From Cudoniella acicularis (lineage: Eukaryota > Ascomycota > Leotiomycetes > Helotiales > Helotiaceae), in assembly GCA_013054445.1 (NCBI GenBank), contig JAAMPI010000898.1, positions 1 through 23,361 on the forward strand: a stretch of 23,361 nt of DNA. The letters run 5' to 3'. This document shows positions 1 to 10,772 of the stretch, one piece after another (the stretch's first letter is position 1; every line of letters begins with the position of its first letter). The position numbers were made by a program, and so were the translations under genes. Below the pieces are notes generated by a model, which was not told the DNA's origin, searched no databases, and was given only the letters and a program-made list of their open reading frames with translations.

Positions 1-579
1 CTGGTGTCCAGGTCAATAACCCTGCTGTACCTGAACTTTGCACAACCCAGTAGTTACTGGTCCCACAACCCAGATACGTGTATGGAGCTGGATCATTCGT
101 TGACCAATATAACAATCCAGTCACGCAGTAGTCCGCACTGATATACACGTCAACGTTGTCTTGCGACGAAAGGGCCCGAATTCTTACCAACTACTTGCTA
201 TGCCTCCTTGAAATACTTCGGTATTTCCACCAACGCAACCGGTTGCCATCGAGCATGTCGCCAAGCCAGATAAACAGCATTGAAAATGTCCTGCGTTCAC
301 AGAGTATGTGTATCCAATTTCACAGGTCCGTTGTAATACTAAAGATTGAATAGTTAGAAGTGTAGTTCGAGATAGTTGGCGCATGTACTGACCTGTCCCA
401 CCCTGGACCTGCCACCCCATAAACCGAGGATCTCCATATGCTAAACTACCCACCTGCCGGAGATCAAGTTTAGGACCATTCGTTATCAGCGCACCGGAAG
501 CGTGCGTTGTAGTAATTGCTGGAGATGCGCTTGCAACTCGATAGAGCAGTGCAGGAACAACCAAGAGTTGAGCAAACAT
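1..579 (-). CDS. Secreted cysteine-containing protein, 3' part cut off by the window edge
   Basis: Partial gene of unknown function. I see three exons on the minus strand: 579-393, 338-188 and 137-1, separated by introns of 54 and 50 nt with GTCAGT..TTTAG and GTAAGA..ATCAG ends. Phases match (1, then 2) and the frame stays open to the edge. The ATG at 579 is followed by a hydrophobic stretch (LLVVPALLYRVASAS) that looks like a signal peptide. The mature part has paired cysteines (QCC, ATC, TGCVGG, CADYC, LGCG) and many Gly, Ser and Thr, in the style of fungal extracellular proteins that carry CC...C...TGC patterns. A weak TATA-like stretch lies about 100 nt upstream on the minus strand. Read without splicing, the second intron runs into a stop, so the exon join depends on the splice sites. 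It lies downstream of, and in the same direction as, the Apple-domain gene at 1785-3160. I cannot assign an activity; secretion is inferred from the N-terminus only. Confidence 0.7.
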
Positions 580-1784
580 ATTGAGGACTTCACTCGTGAT
601 GATCGATCGGTGAACGAGTGAAAGCAGAAAAGAGAATCACGAATCCGCGCGCAACGGGCAGCAGCGGGCATGGGGCAATATAAGACCGACGCCCTGAGCC
701 GTCTGTTCATTTTGTGGCTTTTGAGGTTCTCCAGTTGGAACAGGGGGGCTGGAGGCCAGCAAATGGAAACTTTACCTCACTGAGACATACCGACCCGCTG
801 GCAACCCCAATATTTGATCAAGTCTCATAATTTCTTCTGCAGAACAGCCTGACGACTGCAGGAATTTGAACTTGACGAAGCAACCCGAATAGCATCTTGA
901 AATGGATTTGAACCAAAAATACTGGTTCCCTGCCCTTTTTGCACCACAATTTCCGGCTTGGGTAGGACGAAATCGAGGTCCTGGAAGGTGCAGCCGGCTC
1001 AGATGAAAGTTGATGTTCACCCCACCTCGCTCAGCCGCAAATACTTGGCAGCAACCCGTAGCGAATCATCTCTCGGAAAACTGAAAGCTGTAGTATTGAT
1101 TCTAAATTAGGAGTCTTTAGCGAGAGATTTGCCAAATCAGGGGACGGGAGAGAGGGGGCATCACGTGCAAGGCATTCTAGATCTTCGTGAAACCAACGAA
1201 GCGTCTTTCTGCACAACATGCCTGCAGAAAAACGGTCTCTGATTTGCGAGGCTTAAACGTTCGAGGGAGCCTTGCGGTCTCGGAGACTTGAGCAGTCAGC
1301 ATGCAAGTTTGCGGAGATTAAGCAGCCACGGTGTGTATCGAGCGTCTTTATGTCGTTGACGACGACCACGATTCGCTGCAGAAATTCGTGCCGCTCTTTT
1401 ACAGCCACCCCGGAGTTTGAAACCCGGCGTTTGTATTGCGGCCGGGCTGTGAATATTAACAATGCCATGTCTTTCTTTTCAGGCCGTCGAATTATGTCAT
1501 TGTGCTTTTGAGTTGTGATATATAATCAGGCGCAGTTGCTTTCTCTGTTCTGGCTGGGTATGTTTGGCCACTGAGTCTGCGAAGCCTCCACTTGGAGGGC
1601 GATTTTGAATAGTCTGCTAAATCATCGCGATGGAGTGTGCAGACGTGAAGTAAGAATGCGCGAGCCAGTGTTGGAATCATTAAATTTGTAGTACAGGAAG
1701 ACTGTCTGGTTGCGATCTTTCTATTCAGGGGGCCCTTCGGAAGCCTCAATGAGCCGAACAAATCATCATTCTGCATAGAAGCTC
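580..1784. other. Intergenic spacer between two tandem minus-strand genes
   Basis: This stretch must hold the 3' UTR of the Apple-domain gene and the promoter of the partial secreted-protein gene. The ORFs in it are short (under 100 codons), occur on both strands, carry no recognisable motif and have no splice pattern that would extend them. I see no RNA gene or mobile element. Confidence 0.6.
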
Positions 1785-3160
1785 TCAATGCACACTGCTG
1801 ATGGCTGTCACAGTGCCTCCAATTGTTGTTGTCACCGTATAATATTGAATCACCGACTTTGTAACCTATCTTCTGTCAGCAGGTGTTTGGAAAAATTGAA
1901 AACAACTCACCGAAGCAGTAACCACGGTTGCGCTAGAAATCGTGCTGGTAGCATAGGCAGTGGGAAGCGGGGTGCGAATGACGCAGGAACAGATTGAACT
2001 CAAGTCATCGCTTGGGAGGGTGGAGAGGAACCACGGAGGGATGACGGTATGTGCGTTTTCGTCCCTCCGTACGGCTGTTGGCACTTGAGCTGTTGCGAGG
2101 CCGCACGCAGACTGTCATAATTAGTTTGAACTCAGCGCGGGATGCGGTTGAACTTACGGGTGAGAAATCGGGACAATCCCTATCGTAGAATGCGTAAGGA
2201 GAGGTGGCTCCTGCAACGGTATTATTTCCACCCGATGGAACCTTGTAGAGATTGCATTGCGGAGAGGGGTCGGTGGTATTTGATACAATCTGGAAGCTTG
2301 CGCAATTATCGTTCTTAAGACAAAGTTGATGACAGCTCGGAGCATCGATTGCAGCTCCTGAATATATGTTGTTCGCAGCGTAACCCCATCCACTTAAACC
2401 ACAGGTCTGGTTCGCAGCTGCGATGGGGCACAGGGCGCTAATTGTCGCGCCTGGGCTGAATACCTCATTAGCAGATTCACCAACAAACCACGGCATTTAC
2501 TTACGCGACAGTGGTTGCGGTCTTTGTCACTGCGGCACTGAAGTCCTTGTTAAGCGTGGTTGTGCTTGTAACTAGTCGAGTCTTGGTCACAGTTATGGAA
2601 GGTTGGATATAATTAGAACAAAATCCCAAGACGTCTGCCTCAGAAATCCTGTAAGGACCTGTCAGATAGATCTTTGTCTTCGGATAAGTTTTAAACTTAC
2701 GGCCTTGATGTTGGAAGTGACGTTTCATTCTCGATAGAATAATAGCAACCTAGGTCGTTGAAAAATCAGCAAATATCACTCAGCAACCACCAAAGACGTG
2801 AAACACACGTATGAACGGCATAGGTGCAATCGTACTCAAAATCGCAGTTACTGGGTTTGAAGGACTAGGCCTGACCCCGGATGGCACGGGTGTCGTCACT
2901 GTTATAAATACCGTGGTTGGGATAACTGTAGGAATCCAACTTGGGCGTCCGCTTGGAATCCAACTTGGGCGTTCAGATGGAATCCAGCTTGGGCGTCCGG
3001 ATGGAAATCCGATTGAGAACACTGGGGGTCCAGTGGGTAAATCGGTAGCCCGAGCTTCTAGAGCTGGTTCGTTTTGTATGATGCCATCTTTCCCGTAGGG
3101 TTTGGCAAATGCAATACCTGCTTCAAGAAGCAAGGCGCTAAGGATTCGACCAGTCTTCAT
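1785..3160 (-). CDS. Secreted Apple/PAN-like domain protein with PSWIPSGR repeats
   Basis: Predicted 374-residue secreted protein. Six exons on the minus strand: 3160-2809, 2749-2701, 2648-2505, 2455-2158, 2111-1911 and 1865-1785. The five introns are 45-59 nt with GT..AG ends (several GTAAGT or GTGAGT), and the joined frame ends in TGA. The ATG at 3160 gives a signal-peptide-like start (MKTGRILSALLLEAGIAFA); an in-frame ATG at 3244 would hide it, so I chose 3160. Order of parts: signal; Pro/Ser-rich region with three copies of an 8-residue repeat (about residues 53-76); a Thr-rich linker; a cysteine-rich module (about 190-276) with the spacing of fungal Apple/PAN domains, including SCHQLC, NCASFQ and a final DRDC; then a tail with CSC and Thr-rich stretches. 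Apple domains bind proteins or carbohydrates; the ligand here is unknown. A cell-wall or extracellular location is inferred. The family call is moderate, the exon structure fairly firm. Confidence 0.78.
2931..3002. repeat. 24-bp tandem repeat, three copies, inside the Apple-domain gene
   Basis: Three 24-nt units at 2931-2954, 2955-2978 and 2979-3002, each starting GGAATCC. They differ at a few positions, and a fourth, broken copy follows at 3003. On the minus strand each unit encodes eight residues of the PSWIPSGR type, so copy-number change keeps the reading frame. Confidence 0.9.
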
Positions 3161-3209
3161 ACTGAAAATGTAATGCTGTATTAGACACAAGCTGGTGTGC
3201 AACGCAGCT

Positions 3210-3215
3210 CTTATA
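3210..3215 (-). promoter_or_regulatory. Possible TATA box of the Apple-domain gene
   Basis: On the minus strand the sequence reads CCCTATAAGAGC, with the TATAAG core about 50 nt upstream of the ATG at 3160. A second TATAAA-like site lies further up, near 3293-3299. Position and composition fit a core promoter, but fungal promoters often lack a TATA box, so this is tentative. Confidence 0.35.
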
Positions 3216-3814
3216 GGGATTAAAATGCAGAAAGGGAGCTTCAAAGGTGTAGAGAACGCCAGAGCTGGCGACCTTAATACTATATACTTAAAATTTATAT
3301 GAAAAGTGATTAAGCATTCTCAGAGGAGCGTGCTATCTCACCATGTGTATGCTATCATTGGCCAAGTGAGTCCGGCGCGTGGGACCACTATCGCGAGCAT
3401 GAGTGCGTGGAGACGGAATGTGTGAAAAAACAGCCTGATGTCAACGAACGGAGTTCAGATTGACCCATATTGAATAAATAAACAATTGCATGTTCCAGTG
3501 GCGCGCCGCAAGGTGCAGATGTTTTCGCATGCAGCTGCCAAAGACCGATAAGAATCCACCAAGACAGCGCCATCAGCATATCGTGTAGCCCATGGTGACA
3601 AGAGATAGCTGTTCATACATGAAGAATTTAACAGCGGAAAAACAACAATTCATGTAGCAACAGGGAGGCCTCATGAAGTATGCAGAAATTCGGAATCTTC
3701 CCGTCATTGACCGGATAATAGGGATGCACTCATCCAGGCTGTTTTTGCTTCGGAAAAACATATCGGATGAAAAATACGTCATGATAAATGAAAGAAAAGC
3801 TGTTATTCAGGGCA

Positions 3815-4050
3815 GCTCGTGGCATCTCGGCCAGCAAGCCGCCTTGCTTTTCCATCCCCTGCACAGAAGAATGCAAAGAATCTTGCTGCCTGTGCAGGAG
3901 GTGATTGCGGGCATATGGATACCGACTTAGGTGCGGAAAGTCTTGTCATCGGACCAGCAGCATACACGAGAATTGGCACTGTGAAGATACCGTATAGATT
4001 GACGAGAGTCGGTTTGCGCTATACATAATATAGAAAGGCAATGAGTGCTT
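3815..4050 (+). other. Possible decayed small cysteine-rich gene
   Basis: The plus strand holds cysteine-dense peptides in more than one frame. One frame, around 3840-3903, has the pattern C-x5-C-x3-C-x3-CC-x-C and then stops. A second frame, just after it, has CAGGDCGHMDTD. A third, from about 3930, has CGKSCHR and WHCED and stops at the edge of the inverted repeat. No intron of normal length joins them; the only GT..AG interval available is about 30 nt. This may be a frame-shifted remnant of a secreted cysteine-rich protein, or chance. Confidence 0.2.
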
Positions 4051-4207
4051 CGTTTAGTACAAAGACGTAATCCTATCCCTAGAATATAGATAAAAAGATT
4101 AGCTAGGCTATTGATTTTTCAATATCTCTAAATCTGTGGATAATTTAGGACTTTTATCTTCTGTATTAGGTATAGCGCAAACCGACTCTCGTCAATCTAA
4201 CCGGTAT
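3987..4207. repeat. Inverted repeat pair, 38-nt arms around a 145-nt AT-rich centre
   Basis: The left arm 3987-4024 and right arm 4170-4207 are reverse complements at 36 of 38 positions, with a perfect 30-nt core (3995-4024 against 4170-4199). Weaker similarity seems to continue outward: my hand alignment of the next dozen bases gives roughly half matches. The centre is AT-rich and has no ORF. This could be a short non-autonomous terminal-inverted-repeat element, or a foldback or hairpin-forming sequence. I found no clear target-site duplication. Confidence 0.75.
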
Positions 4208-4626
4208 AATCGCACGGCCCACGGTTCAGGTGAGAGACGCATCCTTTTCACACTTTTTCAGTGTCAAAACTCTCCCACTTGGGGACACGAGGAAGAAGCA
4301 TCGGAAGAAAAACTTGCAGTACGCAGAACGGCACGGCAAGTGTGTGATGGGTGGATGGTTGAGTGCCATGATGAAGTGCAGCTGTATGGATTGATCCATG
4401 GTGTTGTGTTGCGGGAAGAAGATGAGAGGTGGAATGTCGAAGAGAAAGGGTTCAGGAGAAATGTCCAGCCTCGGCCTTGGTTTGACGCGTCGGCGAATCT
4501 TCGGAAGTGAGTCTTGGCATCGAATCAATTCTCGACGCGATTCTGCTTCACGCGACATTGTCATCGTCAACACCAACAACATCATCACCACTCTACAATG
4601 CATTGATATCCTTGACTCCCGTCGCC

Positions 4627-7352
4627 ATGGAGAGCTGGCGGAATGGAAGAGATGAATTGTTCGAGGAGCTTACCAGAATCTGCAACCGAATTGATCAGAA
4701 TGTTGCTGCAGGTACGTCATATTCCACCATGGTTCACAGTATTCCCAACTGATTCTTTTCCTCCTAGAAATCGACGACGAGAATTTCACAACAGTTGCAC
4801 GAGATGAGCTCCGATATCTACGCGAAAGGTCCACCAAGCTTGACGCCATTGAGGAGGAGAATGCTCGGATCACTGAGGAATTGCACCAGCATACGGAAAC
4901 AACGCAGCGTGTGGAGGTGCTTGAGAAGGAGAACCGAAGACTTGCTGAAGCTCTCGAGAAATCCATCCAGCAGGCGCAGAATGTTGGAACTCCTGCAACT
5001 CGGACGCTGAGAAGTAATGAGTCCAAGGAGACTCCCGGCTCGAGCGGACCAATGTCATCAGCACATCAGATCGGCAACGGCGAATCGTCCAGCAAGTCTA
5101 ACGAGAAATACAATAATTTGGTGTCAAAATACAACACGCTGTATATACATTTCTCGGAAGTCAAGGATGCCAGGCAACAGTTGGAGGATCTTCTCAGAAA
5201 GCAGAATGAAAAGACGAAGTCATGGACGGATTATGCTAAGAGTTTGGAGAAAACCTTTACCAAGCGAAAGGGGAAAGCACCAAGGCAAGAGGGGGAAAGC
5301 GTCAAGGTCAACATGAGGACAGATGCAAAAATGGACTTGGCGAGAAAAGAGCTACAGCTGGTAGAACCACAGCAGCCATCGCTAGCACCAGGAGAGTTAG
5401 CGAGAGTTGAGGTGCTAGTCAGTCTAACAAAGGGATCGGAGAACATCGAGAATGAGACCGAAAAGGTCCACGATGGAGAGATTGCTGTGTTGGCTGGAAA
5501 CATGCCTGGCGCGAATTTCTCCCCAGTTGGTGTTGAAGAAGTTGAGACCTTGGATCTCCCAACTCTTCCTGCTGAACCTTCTAGCGTTGATGACACCCAG
5601 TTTGTGGCTCTGGAATGTCACCATTCGAGTTCAACACAAGATGATCCTACTTCCCCACTCCCAGAGGACAAGTCCAAACACCATACAGCCTCCCAAGATT
5701 CGCCGGCAATACAACCGACATCCCCCGAGGAACCCGTAATTATCTCTTGCAGAAGTCTCAGGAAACGCAAAACACCTCATCAACCATTTCAAGTGACACC
5801 TGTTTCGAAAATCAAGGTTGAAACAATTACAAGCAGCCCCATTGGTCTTGCTGCCCTGAATTACCTTGACCCCGACGAAAGTATTGATCTGGATGATATC
5901 GGAGAGAAGGTTGATACTCCTAAAAAACGACGATACATGCTCCAGCTCTCTCGAAAAGCCTCCGGCATATTTGATGATTCTCAAGGCATTGAGGAGGACA
6001 ACGAGGTGGCTGTGTTGAACAACGGCTCTACTGATTCTGCCCCCAGAGCTGCTTCCGACGACACACTATCTCGCCCGGTTGGGACCAAGAGAATGCAAGC
6101 AGCTCTCCAACCACTGAATCCAAACAAGCAGATGCTACCACGAACTTCCGATGGAAAGCCTCCTAAGAAACGCCGTAGGGCAAGCGACAAAGAGGTTGAA
6201 AGTCTTGTTGAGGATGGTGAACTTTTTTCGGTTTCTGGCTCAAGAAATGCCCGTGGCCAAGTGGGAAGCGAGCGTCTGGATGGTTTGCTCTCCGCACCCT
6301 CTCCTCCTAAACGCATTCTTAGCCCTGGCCAATCACCGCGTGTCAGCCCACCAGGACAGAATCAGCATACACGATCAAAAGCCACGGCGACTTCTGGGCT
6401 GGCTCGGGAGGTTGTTGTAAATAAAGGCAACGAGTCCGACGGGGCAAGTTCCACGAGATCTGGAGTTAGAAGGTCTCCTGAACCATCACAACCATCCTCC
6501 AAAGGTACAATAGGTCCTTCCAAGCCATCTTCAAGAACACCACGAGCTTCTACAAAGCCTATGAGGCCTGCTTCCAAAGGGACGGAAAATGGAGATGGAT
6601 TTCACAAGACACCTGCGCAAGCAAGCGGCAATCGGTCGAGAGAGAACTTACGAGCGTCAGTTGAAATTCCAATCGAACCACATCTCACGATTTCGAAGAA
6701 GCCACTCAGACGAGATGCAGAAATTCCCAAGTCCGCAGCGAAATCGCGACCAACTCGAAAAGGGGGAGTCGGGGGTAATGATTCGGGTAGCAAACCACTG
6801 AGGGATCGACCATTGGACGAGCTTGATCTCGATGACTTCAGAATCAATCCCAATTACAACCAGGGTTATAATTATGCCTTCACAAATGTTGTACGTAATC
6901 AAGACGAACGACGCTGCCTAACTGGTTGCACGAAACCCGAGTGTTGTGGGAAGCAGTTTCGTGCACTCGCTGAGATGATGCTTGACGATGGAAGAGCTCG
7001 AACATCGTCTCAAGAACAAGCCGATGAGAGGCTCCTTGAAGATTTCTTAGGCGGAAACTCGTACAAGCTGCAAAATATGAGCAAAAATGAGAAGTGGGAG
7101 GTTCTCTTGCAAGCCAAAACCCGAGACTTGGCAAATAAGTATGGGAAACATCGACATGCATATGAGAGGAGAAAGAGCCCGCCTGGGTTTTGGGATACGG
7201 ACTTTCCTACGACACAAGAAGAGATTGTGGAACGCGAGAAGACGAAAGCGTATGTGCGCGAGCTTGTAACTAAAAGGTACGAGGAGGCAATGCGACCTGG
7301 AGGGGCGTACATTTTTAGGGATGAGCAAAGGGATGCTGCAGCTGGTGGGTGA
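4627..7352 (+). CDS. Sae2/CtIP/Ctp1-family DNA double-strand-break resection factor
   Basis: Family role: co-factor of the Mre11-Rad50-Nbs1/Xrs2 nuclease, starting end resection and clearing blocked or hairpin DNA ends in mitosis and meiosis; acts in the nucleus. Two exons, 4627-4711 and 4768-7352, with a 56-nt GTACGT..CCTAG intron, give 889 residues. I chose the ATG at 4627 because it opens straight into a coiled-coil-like N-terminus (about residues 1-165, with breaks), as expected for the tetramerising end of this family; an in-frame ATG at 4507 adds 40 low-complexity residues. The middle (about 170-720) is Ser/Pro-rich and apparently disordered, with basic KKRR clusters. The C-terminal family domain shows CLTGC and CC (C745, C749, C754, C755), HRH at 823-825, KSPPGFW with Ser832 before Pro, and FPTTQE. 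Ser832 sits where the conserved CDK site lies in Sae2/CtIP (family knowledge). The protein is long because of the central linker. Identification rests on the C-terminus and is strong. Confidence 0.93.
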
Positions 7353-8857
7353 AGAGCATCATGACTTCTTTTGCCGGAAGAGGAAAACAAAGAGCAATTC
7401 TATTGCTACCGGTAGCAGTGCTGTACAAAGCTTTGGAGCAAAATTAGTGGGGAAATTAGATGCAAGTAAAAATGTATGAAGTTCTTGATACCTGAATTAT
7501 GACCATTGATTCATTTTTGCATATTTGATCTTATAAGTTCAGGCGACGGTTGGCATCGCGTCGTATCTAGAAGCGCTTTAGATCGTGAAAATAATCTAAT
7601 AGCTGAAATAAGTATAGTAAATGTCTTTTTAAAGTTAGATAATAGATTTTTTTTAAAGGGATTTCGATTGTATTTAGAAGTAATTTTTAGAGACGACAGA
7701 GGTTATCGTGAATACATCAGAACAGCGAGTTACCCTAAACAAGGGCAAAGGCCATTCAGAGAGGTTATAAACAATAGGTATTTTCTAGCGCGCGATTTAT
7801 AAAGCTTTTCTCCCTCTCCCTCTAACCCTTCCTTTCCTAATCAGGAACAGAAACCATCTGAAGTCATCTTCATTCAAGAAGCTTGCTGACGAACTCGGGA
7901 CGATACTATCGATAAGACCACAAGTACCCAATCCACACACTTTACAACACTTTACACCTTCACAGTCTCATAGACTTAATACACACTTCACTTCGATACA
8001 GTCGTCACTCACATACTATTCCGAAATATCGTTCACTTCTTTAAGGCTTAAGGAGATGTTACGCTATATTAGACAAAAGTTGGGGGACGCAGGTCACGGG
8101 GCTGATCGGGAAGCGTTGATAAAGAAGTTTACGTACACTGATAACATAGCTGGATTATGTAAGGGCGATAAGGAACTTGAAAGGATCCTACGGAGTTTTT
8201 CTTCGAGCATGAGTTAAACTATGAGGGGATGAGAGGAAATTAGTAATATAGTATGGTTGGAATAGGGCGATCTACACTATTAGTCTGAACAGAACTGAGG
8301 CTGGCTTAAGCAATTCCTAGGCATTTAATACAGCGAGTTAGATTTGCATTTATCTCCTCGGCCATTATATACGCAGTATAGCAAAATAGGCTATAGCACT
8401 CTCAATATCTCTGCTACTATCACACATTATAAGAAAAAAGGTAGACTTATTCTAATCTAGCCTATCCTCTCATACTAACTCTCGAATTTTAGCACTTTTC
8501 ACTTAGTAGCTGCTTGTTAATCTTCGAGTGTTTTGTGCGAGTTCGCTCTTCTGCCCGCATTACGGTCGAGGAAATAGGAAATCCGAACATCGTTCAGGCC
8601 AACATATCATGAATATGCAGCTATTCAGTGAGGCCCCTCAATGACAGCATGTGGCTGAATGTATTTCTGGTATGTGGCTTTAAGGCGTGGCGGTGCACCA
8701 ACGCCGCTAAGATTCGCGGGAACAACGGGAGGAGCGTGAAGGATCGCGACGACATTCAAGACCACGACAATTCAACGCTATAACCACATCACGATAGTCA
8801 TCACCATCGCAGTAGACGTCGCGCCACGCCGGCCCATGACCCGTACATCTACACAAA
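7353..8857. other. AT-rich spacer between the Sae2-like and Cdc50 genes
   Basis: It contains the 3' UTR of the Sae2-like gene, an AT-rich stretch around 7590-7700 that looks like a mutated repeat, a CT-rich patch near 7808-7825 followed by a CA/CT-rich leader-like stretch (7920-8040), one short ORF (8056-8217), and another AT-rich part to about 8500. A 98-codon ORF at 7506-7802 runs through the AT-rich part and has no recognisable features. Confidence 0.55.
8056..8217 (+). CDS. Small ORF, 53 residues, unknown
   Basis: I do not recognise this product. The ORF opens at ATG 8056 and ends at TAA 8215-8217. The peptide is charged and helix-like (for example KLGDAGHGADREALIKKF and KGDKELERILRSF), unlike the AT-driven peptides around it. 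It is preceded by a pyrimidine- and CA-rich stretch resembling a fungal 5' leader and sits in an otherwise AT-rich spacer. It could be a real small protein, the last exon of a decayed gene, or chance. No domain or signal peptide is visible. Confidence 0.25.
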   Translation: MLRYIRQKLGDAGHGADREALIKKFTYTDNIAGLCKGDKELERILRSFSSSMS

Positions 8858-10388
8858 ATGGCTGACACGCAACCGTCAATGATACACCCCGACTCGATCG
8901 ATTCCCAAGACCCGAATCTCCATCCAGAATCCACCAAGCAGAAGAGCAGGCGGCCGGCAAGTAAGGAATCCACAAGCAGTCGCGGATGATGGGAATATAG
9001 GACTGACAGGGGGTCTTTTTGCACAGATACTGCGTTTCGACAACAGCGACTGAAGGCATGGCAGTGAGTGGTAAGCAGAGGGCATTCAAACTTCGTGCTG
9101 ACACGTTCGCAGACCCATTCTCACCCCCAAGACCGTCCTTCCTCTCTTCTTCGCCATCGGTATCATATTTGCGCCCATAGGAGGAGGGTTGATATATGCG
9201 AGCAATGTGGTCAGTTCCGAGGGATAAATGAAAGTGCTTGTCGGGCAAAGGTTGCTGACAGGTCAATCAGGTACAAGAAGTCATTCTAGATTATTCACGA
9301 TGCGGTCTCGATGCGCCCGAATTTCCTGCTGCGGCTAGTCCAATGCCCTCTGGCACCTACTCATCTCACTTCACCAAAATAAGTGGTTTCGTTCCTGATA
9401 ATAACCCGCCAACTTGGGTCAAGAAATCGAATTCTACCATTACCTATCCAAACGGCGCTACTATCACCGGCACAATTTGCACATTAGACTTCCCTCTCAA
9501 TGGAAAGCTAGAACCTCCAATTTACTTTTACTACCGCCTCACGAATTTCTACCAAAATCATCGTCGTTATGCCAAATCTTTCAACACGGATCAGTTATCT
9601 GGCAAAGCTGTTTCGGTTGGTTCCATTCAAAGTAGTGATTGCACACCACTTACGACTGCTACCGATCCTGTGGATGGCAAGGTCAAGCCTTATTACCCGT
9701 GTGGACTTGCAGCAAACTCCCTTTTCAATGATACATTCTACAACCCAGTCGCCCTCAATCCTCATAACGTTAACGATACCAACAACTCCAATGAAACCTA
9801 CTACTTTTCATCAGATGGCATATCATGGGCAAGCGATAAGGCTCTATACGGAGTATCGAAATACAACCTGGAGACAGATGTACTGGTCCCACCAAATTGG
9901 ATTGAAAGATATGGAACTCACTACTCGGCAAACAATACGCCTGATTTGGTGAACGATGAGGCTTTCCAAGTCTGGATGCGATTGGCAGGATTACCAACAT
10001 TTAGCAAGCTGGCACAAGTGAATTCGAATGCTACCATGGATACTGGCCGATACAGTGTGGATATTGCTTCTTGTAAGTTTTCGTGATTTGCAGGCTCCGT
10101 TCAAACTAACTGGTTTTAGTATTCCCAGTCACGGAATATGGCGGCACGAAATCCATCATTCTCAGCACTGGTACCGTCATGGGTGGCCGAAATCCTTTCC
10201 TTGGAATCGCATATGTTGTTGTGGGAGGAATCTGCATCGTCCTTGGCACCCTCTTCACAGTCACGCATTTGATCCGACCCCGGAAACTAGGTGACCACAC
10301 CTACCTCAGCTGGAACAACGAGCACGATTCAACTGCGACGACGAGCGGGAGAGATGGTGTTATGGTTGGTGAGAGGGGGACTGCTTAG
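8858..10388 (+). CDS. cdc50: Cdc50/Lem3 family: subunit of P4-ATPase phospholipid flippases
   Basis: Family role: non-catalytic partner of P4-ATPases that move phosphatidylserine or phosphatidylethanolamine to the cytosolic leaflet; needed for export from the ER and for vesicle traffic at Golgi, endosome or plasma membrane. Five exons: 8858-8960, 9027-9063, 9113-9209, 9271-10072 and 10120-10388, with introns of 47-66 nt, giving 435 residues. The layout is typical: a short cytosolic N-terminus with [14 protein letters not shown] before TM1 (about 53-76, including [12 protein letters not shown]), a large lumenal domain with several Asn-X-Ser/Thr sites and cysteines, then TM2 (about 373-397) and a short tail. 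Signature stretches are [26 protein letters not shown] and [13 protein letters not shown]. For intron 3 an acceptor 9 nt earlier (after 9261) would add three residues in frame; I prefer the one at 9270. The gene converges on SPT16. Identification is strong; which P4-ATPase it serves cannot be told. Confidence 0.95.
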
Positions 10389-10741
10389 ATGGAGATGTGT
10401 GGGTGAGGCTGGGGTATCTGATTAGTTGTACTATAACGAAGCGAAGAAGTTTTTCTTTTTACTAAAGGAACGAGGGTATTTCTTTCCATCTTGTCTCAGC
10501 GGTTTTCATCGGCGCTGGTATGCATGCATATATCTGCTTTTTCCCCTGCTTCCTCCCTCTCGCTCGATGGCATGTGAGGGGTCACCTGTGGGCAGCAGAT
10601 CAATGGGCAGAATGGCATGGAACGGGCTGGAAATCTTTGGTTTGAATTTTTGAACTTTTGTTATTTAGGTTTTGCACGATTACGGGACTTTATAGAACGA
10701 ATGAAAAACAGTTTAAATAATATGTTGAAATGCGCGGCTTT

Positions 10742-10772
10742 TATTCATTGATTCATTCGTTCATTCATTCAT
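10742..10772. repeat. Interrupted (ATTC)n microsatellite
   Basis: The sequence is a run of ATTC units broken by single changes (TTCATTGATTCATTCGTTC and so on). A second short ATTC/GTTC run lies at 10872-10891. Both fall downstream of the Cdc50 stop codon. Confidence 0.85.

Larger units (their letters stand above)
3161..4626. other. Divergent intergenic region between the Apple-domain gene and the Sae2-like gene
   Basis: About 1.5 kb holding the two divergent promoters. It contains a strong inverted repeat (3987-4207) and a stretch near 3815-4050 with clustered cysteine codons in different frames. The 124- and 125-codon ORFs on opposite strands around 4136-4603 overlap each other and show no family motif; I take that part as promoter and 5' UTR of the Sae2-like gene. 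Confidence 0.55.

Noticed and set aside
4136..4603. Overlapping ORFs of about 125 codons on both strands
   Set aside because: They overlap each other on opposite strands in the 5' region of the Sae2-like gene and match no family I know.
7506..7802. 98-codon plus-strand ORF
   Set aside because: It runs through AT-rich, repeat-like sequence, shows no family signature and has no promoter or splice context.
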